The notes under the pieces are model-generated. The model was not told where the DNA came from. It searched no databases and was given only the letters and a program-made list of their open reading frames with translations. Position numbers and translations under genes: made by a program. Below, piece by piece: positions 56,187 to 64,000 of a stretch of DNA of 64,000 nt. The stretch comes from Peteryoungia algae (GTDB taxonomy: Bacteria; Pseudomonadota; Alphaproteobacteria; Rhizobiales; Rhizobiaceae): contig NZ_CP128477.1 in the NCBI RefSeq assembly GCF_030369675.1, positions 1,798,001-1,862,000 on the forward strand, written 5' to 3'. Numbering within the stretch: position 1 is the stretch's first letter; each line of letters begins with the position of its first letter.

Positions 56187-56195
56187 GGTGACCCC

Positions 56196-57038
56196 TCACA
56201 CCCCCTGAAGCACGAGGATCAGCGGCTTCTTCGGCAATGTCCGCATGGACACGGTGAAGCCGCGGTTCTCCGAAATCTGCGTATCGAACCCACCGTCGAA
56301 CATCGACAGGAACGTCTCGATCGGGGGACCTCGCCGATGCATCGGCAGGACCACCGCGGAACGCAATCGCTTGACAATGCGGCTCATGCTGTCGGCGCCC
56401 AGCGTCAGCCCGCCATCCACGGGCACCATAAGGATGTCCAGCCGTCCGATTTCGCCGTAATGGGTATCGGTCAGTTCATGATGCAGGTGGCCAAGATGGC
56501 CAATGCAGAGACCGGCAACCTCGACAATGAAGATCGAATTCCCGTTTGGCTCCATCTCGCCGCCCCAGCTGCGGATGTCGGTGGACACATTGCGCACATA
56601 GGCGTCCCCCGCCACGAGCTTGTGCTCGATCGGCTGACCTGGCTCGGCCTCGTTCCATCCCTGCAGCACGGCGCCGATCGCCGGATCCGGATTGAGCGTG
56701 TAGTGGCTCGAATGTGCCTTGTTCATCGTCACCACGTCAGGCGTGCGTGAGGTTCGAAGCCAACCGTTGAAATCCGTGGCAATGGAAACGCCGCCGGGTG
56801 TGTCGATCTGAAAGGTGGAATGCCCGAGATAGGTAATGACGACATCTTCCTGAACCTGAACCAGCGTCCGTTTCGGCGCCCCGGAGGCCGACGGCGTGTA
56901 ATTGGCATATTGAACATCAGGGATCTTCTCGGCGATCAGCTGGCACTGGCTCACCTGCGGCCGCGCGGCTTCCTGGGCGAATGTGCCGCTGGCCAGAGCC
57001 GCAAGCACCATCGTGGACAACACCAGTCTCAGCATCAT
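56196..57038 (-). CDS. Exported metallo-beta-lactamase-fold protein with altered metal site
   Basis: A 280-residue UlaG-like MBL-fold protein with a signal peptide (MMLRLVLSTMVLAALASGTFA). The fold is visible in VVITYLGHSTFQIDTPGGVSIATDF, but the usual THxHxDH motif reads NKAHSSH (near 133-139): the first His is Lys and the Asp is Ser. Later ligand-type segments GHLGHLHHELTD, MVPVDGGLTLG and LPMHRRGPP remain. It may bind one metal, or none. GGGAGCGGC precedes the ATG. It converges on the PPOX gene. Confidence 0.78.
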   Translation of the reverse strand: MMLRLVLSTMVLAALASGTFAQEAARPQVSQCQLIAEKIPDVQYANYTPSASGAPKRTLVQVQEDVVITYLGHSTFQIDTPGGVSIATDFNGWLRTSRTPDVVTMNKAHSSHYTLNPDPAIGAVLQGWNEAEPGQPIEHKLVAGDAYVRNVSTDIRSWGGEMEPNGNSIFIVEVAGLCIGHLGHLHHELTDTHYGEIGRLDILMVPVDGGLTLGADSMSRIVKRLRSAVVLPMHRRGPPIETFLSMFDGGFDTQISENRGFTVSMRTLPKKPLILVLQGV

Positions 57039-57259
57039 GCCGCTCCCTGCACCGTATCCAGATCGAAGCCCAGAGAATGAGCCAGCTTCCACTCGGGGTA
57101 AAGACGACCTCTCCTGCGGGGACCTCAATTTGCCGTTATCTGGACGCCACGAAAATGCGTCCGGGCGGTTAGTATGCTTAATCGATCGTTAAGCGCTTAT
57201 GGTCAATTGTGGCTCTCCCGAGGGAACACAGGTTCCCGCCAAATCGAGAGGAAGATACC

Positions 57260-58615
57260 ATGCCGGCGGCGCAGGCCCTGTTTGATCAAGATACACCGAC
57301 CACCGGCCATGCCCTCCTGGATTGTATCGAAGCAGCCCTCAAAGATGATTTCAGCAAGATCCCCTCGGGGACAGACGAACTGGACCGTGCAGTCGCCAGT
57401 CTGATTGCCCGTTGCCAGGAGCGATCCGCCGTCCAATTGAAGGATGTCGTTGATGTCTCGATCAATCTGAACGAAACCGCGACAATGTCCGCCAACCTTC
57501 TCTATGACCTGAAACAGGTCGATCACCGGACCCACGACATAGCGACCGCTGCGGAGGAAATGGCATCGACCGTCGACGAAATCGCACGCCATGGCCAGGA
57601 AATTTCTGTCGGAACCCGCAAGGCCGGTGCGGCCTGTGACGAGGCGCGGCAGGCAGCTCTTGAAACCCGCAGCACCGTGGTCGACATCAACCAGGCACTC
57701 GGCGACGCCAACGACCGGATTTCGGTGATTCAGACCCTGGGATCACGCATCTCGGAAATTGCCGCCAACATCAAGAAGATTGCCTCTCAGACCAACATGC
57801 TGGCAATCAATGCTGCCGTCGAGGCAGCACGTGCGGGCGAGGCCGGCAGAGGCTTTGCCGTCGTCGCGTCCGAGGTGAAGGCACTGTCGGATCGCACGGC
57901 CAATGCCACGACGGAGATCTCCAAGATCGTCCAGGATCTTGAACATGGGCTTTCCTCGATGAATGAGGCCATGTCCACCAGCCGCTCGTCTGCGGACGCT
58001 GGAGCAACCTCGCTGGACAAACTCACGGCGCGGCTGTCCGATGCGCTTCGGCAGGTCACCGAAAGCGCCGACAGCGCGACCCAGATCGCGAGCGCCCTTG
58101 TCGAACAGAAGACGGCGTCGTCCAGCGTCGCGAGCGGCATTACCCACATCGCGACGAGCGCCGGTGATGCCACGCGGCAACTGGGCCGCGTCATGGACGC
58201 CGTCTCCCGCGCCCAGTCAGGTCTGGACCGACGGCTGAAGGCACTCGCCGAAGAGGATATCCCTGGCAAGGTCGTGCTGCTGGCACAGTCGGACCATGTG
58301 ATCTGGAAGCGGCGCCTGGCCAATATGATCGTCGGGCGTGAAACGCTCGACGCCCGCGAGCTCGCCGATCACAAGAACTGCCGGCTCGGAAAGTGGTATC
58401 TCGGCGCCCGGACGACGCCCCTCGGACAGGACGCCGATTTTGTCGAACTCGACGAGCCGCATTGTCGGGTCCACCAGCACGGCATCGAAGCCGTTCGGAG
58501 CTTCAATGCAGGCGATATCGGGGCGGCTCTCAAGCAGTTGCAATGTGTCGAGGTCGCATCAGGAGAAGTACTGCAGAAGCTCGGCCGCCTGGAACGCAAG
58601 ACTTCTCGGCGCTAG
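57260..58615 (+). CDS. Soluble chemoreceptor with C-terminal CZB zinc-binding domain
   Basis: A 451-residue MCP without any membrane segment. The signalling domain is central ([21 protein letters not shown], near 190-210). The C-terminal 106 residues form a CZB domain with His346 (DHVIWKRRL), Cys374 ([10 protein letters not shown]), His401 and His405 (PHCRVHQHG), the 3-His/1-Cys zinc site. CZB receptors sense zinc, hypochlorite or redox change in the cytoplasm. GAGAGGAAG precedes the ATG at 57260. No che operon is nearby. Confidence 0.9.
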   Translation: MPAAQALFDQDTPTTGHALLDCIEAALKDDFSKIPSGTDELDRAVASLIARCQERSAVQLKDVVDVSINLNETATMSANLLYDLKQVDHRTHDIATAAEEMASTVDEIARHGQEISVGTRKAGAACDEARQAALETRSTVVDINQALGDANDRISVIQTLGSRISEIAANIKKIASQTNMLAINAAVEAARAGEAGRGFAVVASEVKALSDRTANATTEISKIVQDLEHGLSSMNEAMSTSRSSADAGATSLDKLTARLSDALRQVTESADSATQIASALVEQKTASSSVASGITHIATSAGDATRQLGRVMDAVSRAQSGLDRRLKALAEEDIPGKVVLLAQSDHVIWKRRLANMIVGRETLDARELADHKNCRLGKWYLGARTTPLGQDADFVELDEPHCRVHQHGIEAVRSFNAGDIGAALKQLQCVEVASGEVLQKLGRLERKTSRR

Positions 58616-58635
58616 CCGCTCGTCGCCCTTCAAAC

Positions 58636-58675
58636 CAAAAAAGGATCCCGTCGTCAGGCCCAGAACGGCGGGATC
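58636..58675 (-). terminator. Terminator overlapping the end of the YmdB-like gene
   Basis: On the minus strand an 11-bp stem with one G-U pair (58675-58665 with 58654-58644) ends in a long T-run (58642-58636). One arm lies in the last codons and the stop codon falls between and within the second arm, so terminator and coding end overlap. It also faces the convergent chemoreceptor gene. Confidence 0.75.
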
Positions 58676-59478
58676 GTTTCAGCCAGTCGCGGGCCCATCC
58701 GGAGCGGCGCGATCTTTTCCGCAAGCCCCGTTGCATCGGAGATTTCGACACCGACTCCGCATATGGTCGCCGGACCGCTCGCAGCCTCGAAGCGACCCTT
58801 GGGCATTTTCGAGATGAAGCGGTTGAGCGGCTCCTCCTTCTCCATGCCGAGCGAGGAATCGTAGTCGCCACACATGCCGGCATCCGACATATAGGCGGTG
58901 CCCCCGTTCAGGATCTGGTGATCCGCCGTTGGAACATGCGTATGCGTGCCGACGACGAAGCTCGCGCGGCCATCGACGAAATGGCCGAAGCACTGCTTCT
59001 CGCTGGTCGCTTCCGCATGGAAGTCGAAGACGATCACATCCGCCTGTTCCTTCAGCGGGCATGCCGTCAGGATCGTTTCTGCCGACTTGAAGGGGTCGTC
59101 GAGTTCGGGATGCATGAAGACGCGGCCCATGATGTTGGCCACCAGCACCCGCGCGCCGTTGCGGGCATAATAGAGGCCGGATCCCTTGCCCGGTGTACCG
59201 GAGGGATAGTTGGCGGGGCGCAGGAATTGGTCGTGCCGGGTGCAGAAGGAAACCGCTTCCTTCTGGTCCCAGACGTGATTGCCTGTCGTCACCACATCGG
59301 CGCCGGCATTGATCGTCTCGAGATAGATGTCCTCGGTGATGCCGAAGCCGCCGGCAGCGTTCTCGCCGTTGACAATGACGAAATCGAGCTTCAGGTCGGA
59401 GATGAGGCCCGGCAACCGCTCCCACACAGCCGTTCGTCCGGTCTTGCCCACCATGTCTCCGAGGAACAGAAGTCGCAT
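58654..59478 (-). CDS. YmdB-like (TIGR00282) metallophosphoesterase
   Basis: A 274-residue binuclear metal phosphodiesterase. The family N-terminus MRLLFLGDMVGKTGR (metal Asp8), NGENAAGGFGI near 41, TTGNHVWDQKE near 67 and FDFHAEATSEK and VVGTHTHVPTAD near 150-180 are all present. YmdB of Bacillus cleaves cyclic nucleotides or affects RNA decay. The gene starts 10 bases after fau ends on the same strand, a common alphaproteobacterial pair. Confidence 0.93.
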   Translation of the reverse strand: MRLLFLGDMVGKTGRTAVWERLPGLISDLKLDFVIVNGENAAGGFGITEDIYLETINAGADVVTTGNHVWDQKEAVSFCTRHDQFLRPANYPSGTPGKGSGLYYARNGARVLVANIMGRVFMHPELDDPFKSAETILTACPLKEQADVIVFDFHAEATSEKQCFGHFVDGRASFVVGTHTHVPTADHQILNGGTAYMSDAGMCGDYDSSLGMEKEEPLNRFISKMPKGRFEAASGPATICGVGVEISDATGLAEKIAPLRMGPRLAETIPPFWA

Positions 59479-59488
59479 ATTCGTCCAA

Positions 59489-60070
59489 TCAATCCGTGAA
59501 TGTTTTCAGCCCGCTTTCAGTCAGCACGGCCTCCAGCCGGACATCATGAGCCTCGAAGGGCACTTCTGCCACCTCCTGGCAGTCGAAGGCAATGCCGATC
59601 AATCGCGGATGCCGGCCTTTTTCCCTCAGACGCGCGATCGCCCGATCGTAATGGCCCGCGCCATAGCCAATCCGATTGCCGGAAGAGTCGAAAGCCGAAA
59701 GCGGCACGAGCAGCATGTCGGGATCGAGAACGGCCGCATCCGGCCCAGGGCCGCACGTGCCGAAGCCGGTGTCCACAAGGTCAGCACCGGGTACGAGTTC
59801 GCGGAAGACGATCGTCTGCTTGTCCATGACGACAGGCAGACAGAGGCGTGCACCGCGCGCCCTCAGCCGCGCCATCAGCGGGCGAATATCCGCCTCGGAC
59901 CGGATCGGGAAGAAGCCTGACACGACGAGGCCCGGCTCGACCGGGAGAGTGTCTCCCGCAAATTCGGCCATGGCGAGGCTATGCTCCAGCCTGACATCCG
60001 CTGGAATACCATCGCGAGCCGCCAGTCGGGCCTTTCGGAGGTCTGCCTTCAATTCCCGCTTAGCAATCAT
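59489..60070 (-). CDS. fau: 5-formyltetrahydrofolate cyclo-ligase
   Basis: Converts 5-formyl-THF with ATP to 5,10-methenyl-THF. The 193-residue protein has the N-terminal MIAKRELKADLRKARLAARD, VVSGFFPIRSEADIRPLM near 46-63 and the ATP-binding LVPLSAFDSSGNRIGYGAGHYDRAIARL near 131-158. ATG at 60070 is one codon after a TTG. In many proteobacteria this gene lies directly after zapA and the 6S RNA gene; here a chemoreceptor gene separates them. Confidence 0.92.
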   Translation of the reverse strand: MIAKRELKADLRKARLAARDGIPADVRLEHSLAMAEFAGDTLPVEPGLVVSGFFPIRSEADIRPLMARLRARGARLCLPVVMDKQTIVFRELVPGADLVDTGFGTCGPGPDAAVLDPDMLLVPLSAFDSSGNRIGYGAGHYDRAIARLREKGRHPRLIGIAFDCQEVAEVPFEAHDVRLEAVLTESGLKTFTD

Positions 60071-60233
60071 CAAAATGCCTTTCGACGGCCAAAACCCGCC
60101 AATTCTGAGAGGTGCTCAACGAAAACCACGAAATTGTCGATCGTCAAGCTTGTTTCCATTCCCCCTGAAAAACAAAGAGTTAACCCAAGGCCCTTACACT
60201 GCCTGCAAGTCAACGCTTCAGGGGCACCAATCT

Positions 60234-62246
60234 ATGCAGTTCTTCTCGCGCTTCGGCATCACGAAAACAATCACTGCGACGACGGTCTTGATCCTCGTCG
60301 CGTCACTGGCCGCGGTCGCGTGGGTCATCTCCGGCAGCATCCAGACGCGCATCCAGGAGCAGGCCATCACGGGCCAGGATGCGAGCCTTCGCACCGCCGC
60401 CACGATCATCGAACGGGACCTGCCCGGCACCCAGGTTACATGGGCCCAGGACGGCAATGTCCAGCGCATCGTGATGGAAGCGATCCCGACGGAATTCACG
60501 GAACACGGCATGATCGACACCATCGGGCGGATGACCGGCCAGACCGTGACGATCTTCGCCTGGGATGCCGAGAGCAAGGACTTCTGGCGTCGCACGACGA
60601 ACATCATCAAGCCCGATGGCAACCGCGCCGTCGGCACGGCACTCGGCCAGACCGGCGCCGTCTATCCCTTCGCAGTGAAGGGCCAGGTCTATCGCGGCGA
60701 AGCCGTCATCCTGGAGACCCCCTATTTCACGATCTATCAGCCGATCTTCTCGCCGGCAGGTGATGTGCTCGGCATTCTCTACGCCGGCGTCCGAAAGGCT
60801 GATATCAACAGCATCGCGACCGAAATGACCTATGCGATCGGCACCACGGCGCTGATCGTGCTCCTGATCGCAGCAACGCTCATCGCCCTGCTCGTCCGTC
60901 GCATCGTCGGATCGCTGCCGCGCCTGACCGCCGTCGCCGAGCGTCTGGCGTCCGGTCAGCTTGAGACCTCGGTCCCGGGTCAGGAACTGAAGAACGAGAT
61001 CGGCGCCCTCGCCCGGGCGATCAATGTTTTCCGCGAAAGCGCCATCCAGAAGATCGAGATCGAGCGCGATGCTGCCGAGGCGGCTGCGCAGGGTGAGAAG
61101 GACCGCGCCGAACGGGAAGTTGCAAAGGCCGATGACGCCCGCGCCGTGCAGGATGCCGTCGACTGTCTCGCAGACGGCCTCAACAAGCTGAGTGACGGCG
61201 ACCTGACCGTGCGCATCGACCGCACCTTCGCCGGCAATCTCGACCGCCTGCGTGTCGACTTCAACGCCTCTGTCGAGAAGCTCAGCAGCACGCTCTCGCA
61301 GATCCGCGGGGAAACCTCCGGCATCGAGGCAAGCTCTGCCGAGATGCGCTCTGCGACCGACGACCTGTCGAAGCGGACGGAACAGCAGGCAGCCTCGCTC
61401 GAAGAAACCTCTGCCGCACTGGAAGAGATCACCTCCACGGTTCGCGGATCCTCCGCCAAGGCCGACGAAGCCGCCACCATGGCGACCAAAGCCCGCCAGA
61501 GCACCGAAACCTCCAGCAAGGTCGTGTCTGACGCGATCGAGGCGATGAGCCGCATCGAGCAGGCCTCGAGCGAGATTTCCAAGATCATCAACGTGATCGA
61601 CGAAATCGCATTCCAGACCAACCTTCTGGCACTGAATGCCGGTGTCGAGGCAGCCCGCGCCGGGGAAGCCGGCAAGGGCTTTGCCGTCGTCGCCCAGGAA
61701 GTCCGCGAACTCGCACAGCGTTCGGCAAACGCTGCCAAGGACATCAAGGCGCTGATCCACAAGTCGGGCGAAGCAGTCGCTGGCGGCGTGTCTCTGGTCC
61801 AGCAGACCGGCACGGCACTCGGCGAGATTTCCAACCAGGTGGCCGTCATCAACGACCACATCACGGCGATCGCGTCTGCGGCGCGGGAACAGTCCACCGC
61901 GCTCAACGAGATCAACGGTTCGGTCAACCACATGGACCAGTTCACCCAGAAGAACGCCGCCATGGTGGAAGAGGCAACTGCCGTAACTCACCGCCTGGCC
62001 GACAGCGCCCACAATCTCGGCGCCTTTGTCGCACAGTTCCGGATCGCCGGCGGCACGAGCCACACCCCCGCCTATCAGCCGGCAGCCCCCGCTCCGCGCG
62101 CCGCAGCACCACGCCCGGCCGCAGCACCCGCACAGGCCCGTCCGGTCGCTTCTCCGGCACGCAAGATGGTCGGCAGCCTGGCCAAGGCCTTCGGCGGCGG
62201 CAGTTCCGCTGTAGCGACCTCGCAGGACAATTGGGAAGAATTCTGA
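60234..62246 (+). CDS. Methyl-accepting chemotaxis protein with Cache sensor and NWEEF tail
   Basis: A 670-residue membrane chemoreceptor. TM1 (TITATTVLILVASLAAVAWVISG), a single-Cache-type periplasmic domain of about 155 residues (TVTIFAWDAESKDFWRRTTN; TPYFTIYQPIFSPAGDVLGILYAGV), TM2 (GTTALIVLLIAATLIALLV), HAMP, then signalling domain with [26 protein letters not shown] Pro/Ala linker ends in NWEEF, matching the NWETF-type pentapeptide that tethers CheR/CheB in E. coli receptors. AGGGG precedes the ATG at 60234. Confidence 0.93.
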   Translation: MQFFSRFGITKTITATTVLILVASLAAVAWVISGSIQTRIQEQAITGQDASLRTAATIIERDLPGTQVTWAQDGNVQRIVMEAIPTEFTEHGMIDTIGRMTGQTVTIFAWDAESKDFWRRTTNIIKPDGNRAVGTALGQTGAVYPFAVKGQVYRGEAVILETPYFTIYQPIFSPAGDVLGILYAGVRKADINSIATEMTYAIGTTALIVLLIAATLIALLVRRIVGSLPRLTAVAERLASGQLETSVPGQELKNEIGALARAINVFRESAIQKIEIERDAAEAAAQGEKDRAEREVAKADDARAVQDAVDCLADGLNKLSDGDLTVRIDRTFAGNLDRLRVDFNASVEKLSSTLSQIRGETSGIEASSAEMRSATDDLSKRTEQQAASLEETSAALEEITSTVRGSSAKADEAATMATKARQSTETSSKVVSDAIEAMSRIEQASSEISKIINVIDEIAFQTNLLALNAGVEAARAGEAGKGFAVVAQEVRELAQRSANAAKDIKALIHKSGEAVAGGVSLVQQTGTALGEISNQVAVINDHITAIASAAREQSTALNEINGSVNHMDQFTQKNAAMVEEATAVTHRLADSAHNLGAFVAQFRIAGGTSHTPAYQPAAPAPRAAAPRPAAAPAQARPVASPARKMVGSLAKAFGGGSSAVATSQDNWEEF

Positions 62247-62268
62247 GCCCAGCCTTGGAAACAAAGAC

Positions 62269-62299
62269 AAGCCGTCGCGAGCGATCGCGGCGGCTTTTT
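62269..62299 (+). terminator. Intrinsic terminator after the NWEEF chemoreceptor gene
   Basis: An 11-bp stem with one T-G pair (62269-62279 with 62286-62296), followed by TTTCG, 22 bases after the stop. Confidence 0.75.
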
Positions 62300-62341
62300 C
62301 GTTTCGTCTCGAAGAAGAAGGGTGCGATCCACGGCAACCGA

Positions 62342-62500
62342 TGGAGGTTTACGATCCTGGGTGCCTACAAACGTAGGTGGGCGCCGTATGTCCGAGCCCA
62401 CGGGCCCGGCCAGGGACAGCTCCCTTTGGATCGAGTATGGCCCCAGGGATTGTGGTTCCTGTCGTGAGGCGCAGATCGCTTGTCAGATATAGGTGCTTCG
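62342..62500 (-). ncRNA. ssrS: Probable 6S RNA
   Basis: The non-coding stretch directly downstream of zapA, the classical place of the 6S RNA gene (zapA - ssrS - fau). On the minus strand it contains long-range complementary arms (62478-62474 with 62356-62352; 62473-62469 with 62385-62381), a central unpaired CCCTGGGGCCAT, and an internal hairpin of about 8 bp at 62394-62411. 6S RNA binds the housekeeping sigma holoenzyme and lowers its use in stationary phase. Ends are approximate. Position and fold support it; a covariance search would decide. Confidence 0.62.
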
Positions 62501-62534
62501 CACGCACTGCGCCAGTGGGCTTGGCAAATAGTCC

Positions 62535-62915
62535 TCAGGCCTGCGGCTGGGGTGCGGGCCGCTGGGTGAGCTTGCGTGTGATGCCATTCAGCCGGTCCGC
62601 GAGATCGACAATCGCATGGGCCACGGCTTCCTCCCGGTCATGGACACCTGATAGCACTGTGTCTCGCCCTTCGCGCAGATTTGCGAGCTCCGCCTCGGCG
62701 GCGGCCAGGCGTCGAGTGATCTCGGCCATTTCGTCCATGACCATGATTCCGGCCATCACGGTAATCCTGAGATCGCCGATTTCGCCGAACTGTCCCTTCA
62801 GGTGACCGACGTAACGGTCGAACTGACCCGCAAGCTCGGTCAGATGGTCTTCCTGACCTTCCTCGCACGCCATGCGATAGGCTTTTCCGTCAATCGTGAC
62901 TGAGACCTGCGCCAT
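62535..62915 (-). CDS. zapA: Cell division protein ZapA
   Basis: A 126-residue coiled-coil protein that bundles FtsZ filaments. It begins AQVSVTIDGKAYRMACEEGQEDHLTELAGQFD, the ZapA globular head, followed by helices (MVMDEMAEITRRLAAAEAELANLREGRD) and a C-terminal tail. The second Met (62915) fits the usual MAQV start. It follows the DUF4164 gene by 70 bases on the same strand. Confidence 0.93.
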   Translation of the reverse strand: MAQVSVTIDGKAYRMACEEGQEDHLTELAGQFDRYVGHLKGQFGEIGDLRITVMAGIMVMDEMAEITRRLAAAEAELANLREGRDTVLSGVHDREEAVAHAIVDLADRLNGITRKLTQRPAPQPQA

Positions 62916-62985
62916 CGGCATTCCAACTCTTTTCTACGCGTGGCGCCGCAGCGCCCTAAGCAAACAGGGGCCATCCGGCCCGCGA

Positions 62986-63258
62986 TCAGCGGTCGAGCAC
63001 CGCCCGGATCGTCTCCATGGCCGTGACCAGGCGACGCGACACCTCGCGATTGACCTCTTCGAGCCTGTTGGCCCGAAATTCCGACTGGTCGAGTTCTTGG
63101 GCGAGCCGCGAGCGATCAGCATGCACCCGCCGGACCTCGCCGTCGATCTCCGTACTCTCGCGTTCCGCCTCGAAGCGCATGTCGACGGCGTTCTCCAACC
63201 CGGCGACAGCCTGGCGAAGCGCCGTGAGCGCGGCATCCACCGAATTTTCCGCCGGCAT
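62986..63258 (-). CDS. DUF4164 small coiled-coil protein
   Basis: A 90-residue protein, almost entirely helical (AALTALRQAVAGLENAVDMR and SRLAQELDQSEFRANRLEEV), with heptad-like spacing of Ala, Leu and Val and no membrane segment. Proteins of this family lie before zapA in Rhizobiales and are therefore thought to help in division, without direct evidence. The start has only a weak ribosome-binding site. Confidence 0.82.
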   Translation of the reverse strand: MPAENSVDAALTALRQAVAGLENAVDMRFEAERESTEIDGEVRRVHADRSRLAQELDQSEFRANRLEEVNREVSRRLVTAMETIRAVLDR

Positions 63259-63504
63259 GATTTTGCCCCTGCTTCACTGACGTCTGTTCGCTACACGAAT
63301 CGTCGTAGCTGTCGCGATGATCTGAGCCGGGACAGTAAGCCCCGGCCTTGCCGCGCGTCAATAAAGTGCAAGTCATCAGGAGAAGCCAATTCTGTGGAAG
63401 ACTGACACAAATTGCCGCCCGGAAACTCATGGCGCATTTTCGCACAAGAATGAGGCACAGCGATGATTTCTTGGCTCCGGAAACGCCAGAAGCCGGGCCA
63501 TTTG
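63259..63504. other. Intergenic region, no gene seen
   Basis: The 342-base gap between the divergent DUF4164 and transketolase genes shows no credible small coding frame. Its right part carries the transketolase promoter; the left part must hold the promoter of the DUF4164-zapA-6S unit, which I could not place. Confidence 0.6.
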
Positions 63505-63532
63505 TTGACTTGCGCGATGCACCTGCTAAGGA
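63505..63532 (+). promoter_or_regulatory. Probable promoter of tkt
   Basis: TTGACT (63505-63510) and TAAGGA (63527-63532) with 16 bases between, similar to alphaproteobacterial housekeeping promoters. The leader then contains a perfect 7-bp hairpin (63547-63553 with 63562-63568). Confidence 0.55.
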
Positions 63533-63600
63533 TCAGCCCCGTTCAGGCGGCCCACCCCGGCGGGCCGCGTCTCGAAGCCCCCGGAACAAGCGGAAAAGCC

Positions 63601-64000
63601 ATGATTTCTCCCGAAAAACATCAGCGGATGGCGAATGCGATCCGTTTCCTCGCCATGGATGCAGTGGAAAAGGCCAATTCCGGCCATCCAGGCATGCCCA
63701 TGGGCTGCGCCGATGTCGCGACTGTTCTCTTCACCCGCTATCTGAGCTTCGACCCCAAGAACCCGCTCTGGCCCGACCGCGACCGTTTCGTCCTGTCGGC
63801 AGGCCATGGCTCGATGCTGATCTACTCGCTCCTCTATCTCACGGGCTATGAGGACATGACGATCGAGGACATCAAGTCCTTCCGTCAGCTCGGCGCCAAG
63901 ACCGCCGGCCATCCCGAATACGGTCACGCATCGGGCATTGAGACGACCACCGGTCCGCTTGGCCAGGGCATTGCCACGGCCGTCGGCATGGCGCTGGCCG
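63601..64000 (+). CDS. tkt: Transketolase, 3' end cut by window
   Basis: Thiamine-diphosphate enzyme of the pentose phosphate pathway. The visible 133 codons begin [20 protein letters not shown] and contain [22 protein letters not shown] (substrate and ThDP-site His in SGHPG), [21 protein letters not shown] and the [21 protein letters not shown] block, all diagnostic. About 520 residues lie beyond the window edge. The start ATG is 69 bases after the -10 element. Confidence 0.96.
   Translation, partial: MISPEKHQRMANAIRFLAMDAVEKANSGHPGMPMGCADVATVLFTRYLSFDPKNPLWPDRDRFVLSAGHGSMLIYSLLYLTGYEDMTIEDIKSFRQLGAKTAGHPEYGHASGIETTTGPLGQGIATAVGMALA

Noticed and set aside
59676..60233. N-terminal extension of the second membrane chemoreceptor over fau
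   Set aside because: The ATG at 60234 has AGGGG upstream and begins directly with the first membrane helix; the extension is antisense to fau.

Overview
The window is a GC-rich chromosomal segment of an alphaproteobacterium, most likely a member of the Rhizobiaceae (Rhizobium/Agrobacterium relatives). Reasons: an alphaproteobacterial-type RpoH; the archaeal-like long form of SerC preceded by a leader that resembles the alphaproteobacterial serC RNA motif; an Omp25-like surface protein with a cleavable signal; DUF1236, DUF4164 and bacterial Tim44-like proteins; a ceramide-glucosyltransferase-like enzyme; and the order ruvCAB - ybgC - tolQRAB - pal - cpoB - tilS - ftsH - glmM. No insertion sequence, prophage block, CRISPR array or rRNA operon was seen. 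Most of the window is core genome with small accessory insertions.

Layout. 1-5.3 kb: 3' part of rpoH, an ABC-2 export pair, and a large Pro/Ala/Glu-rich single-pass membrane protein. 5.3-9.4 kb: purA, a DMT-family permease, a PPP-type phosphatase, and two small secreted or membrane proteins. 9.6-12.5 kb: an amine-catabolism pair (FAD oxidase plus aldehyde dehydrogenase) with an inverted-repeat operator candidate. 12.6-15.6 kb: ung, then a co-oriented membrane-lipid cluster (small membrane protein, DedA, glycolipid glycosyltransferase). 15.7-22.6 kb: a GMC oxidoreductase with its Tat-exported small subunit, glyoxalase, an RHH protein, an Ldh2-HpaI aldolase pair, a spermidine-synthase-like protein and an enolase-superfamily epimerase. 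22.8-27.8 kb: mnmA, tRNA-Met(CAU), a small coiled-coil membrane protein, ThuA and Gfo/Idh, an 18-cysteine Csp-type copper protein and a lytic transglycosylase lipoprotein. 27.8-35.6 kb: Tim44-like protein, cydAB with a 37-residue DUF2474 subunit, serC-serA and an outer-membrane beta-barrel protein. 35.8-39.3 kb: a chemoreceptor and a luciferase-like monooxygenase.

39.4-54.7 kb is the genome-maintenance and envelope block: ruvC, a VapBC-like toxin-antitoxin pair wedged before ruvA, ruvB, Nudix, DinB, then the Tol-Pal cluster, tilS, ftsH and glmM. ftsH carries a promoter that matches the alphaproteobacterial RpoH consensus closely, and ruvC has a near-match SOS box. 54.8-64 kb: yebC, a PPOX-fold protein, an MBL-fold protein with altered metal motif, a soluble CZB chemoreceptor, a YmdB-like phosphodiesterase, the folate enzyme fau, a membrane chemoreceptor ending in NWEEF, a probable 6S RNA, zapA, DUF4164 and the start of transketolase. 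The ancestral zapA-6S RNA-fau order seems to have been split by insertion of the chemoreceptor.

No single clearly new multi-gene defence or secretion system was found. The most interesting signals are regulatory sites (ftsH, ruvC, cydA, amine oxidase), the toxin-antitoxin insertion in the ruv operon, and the lipid glycosylation/DedA cluster.
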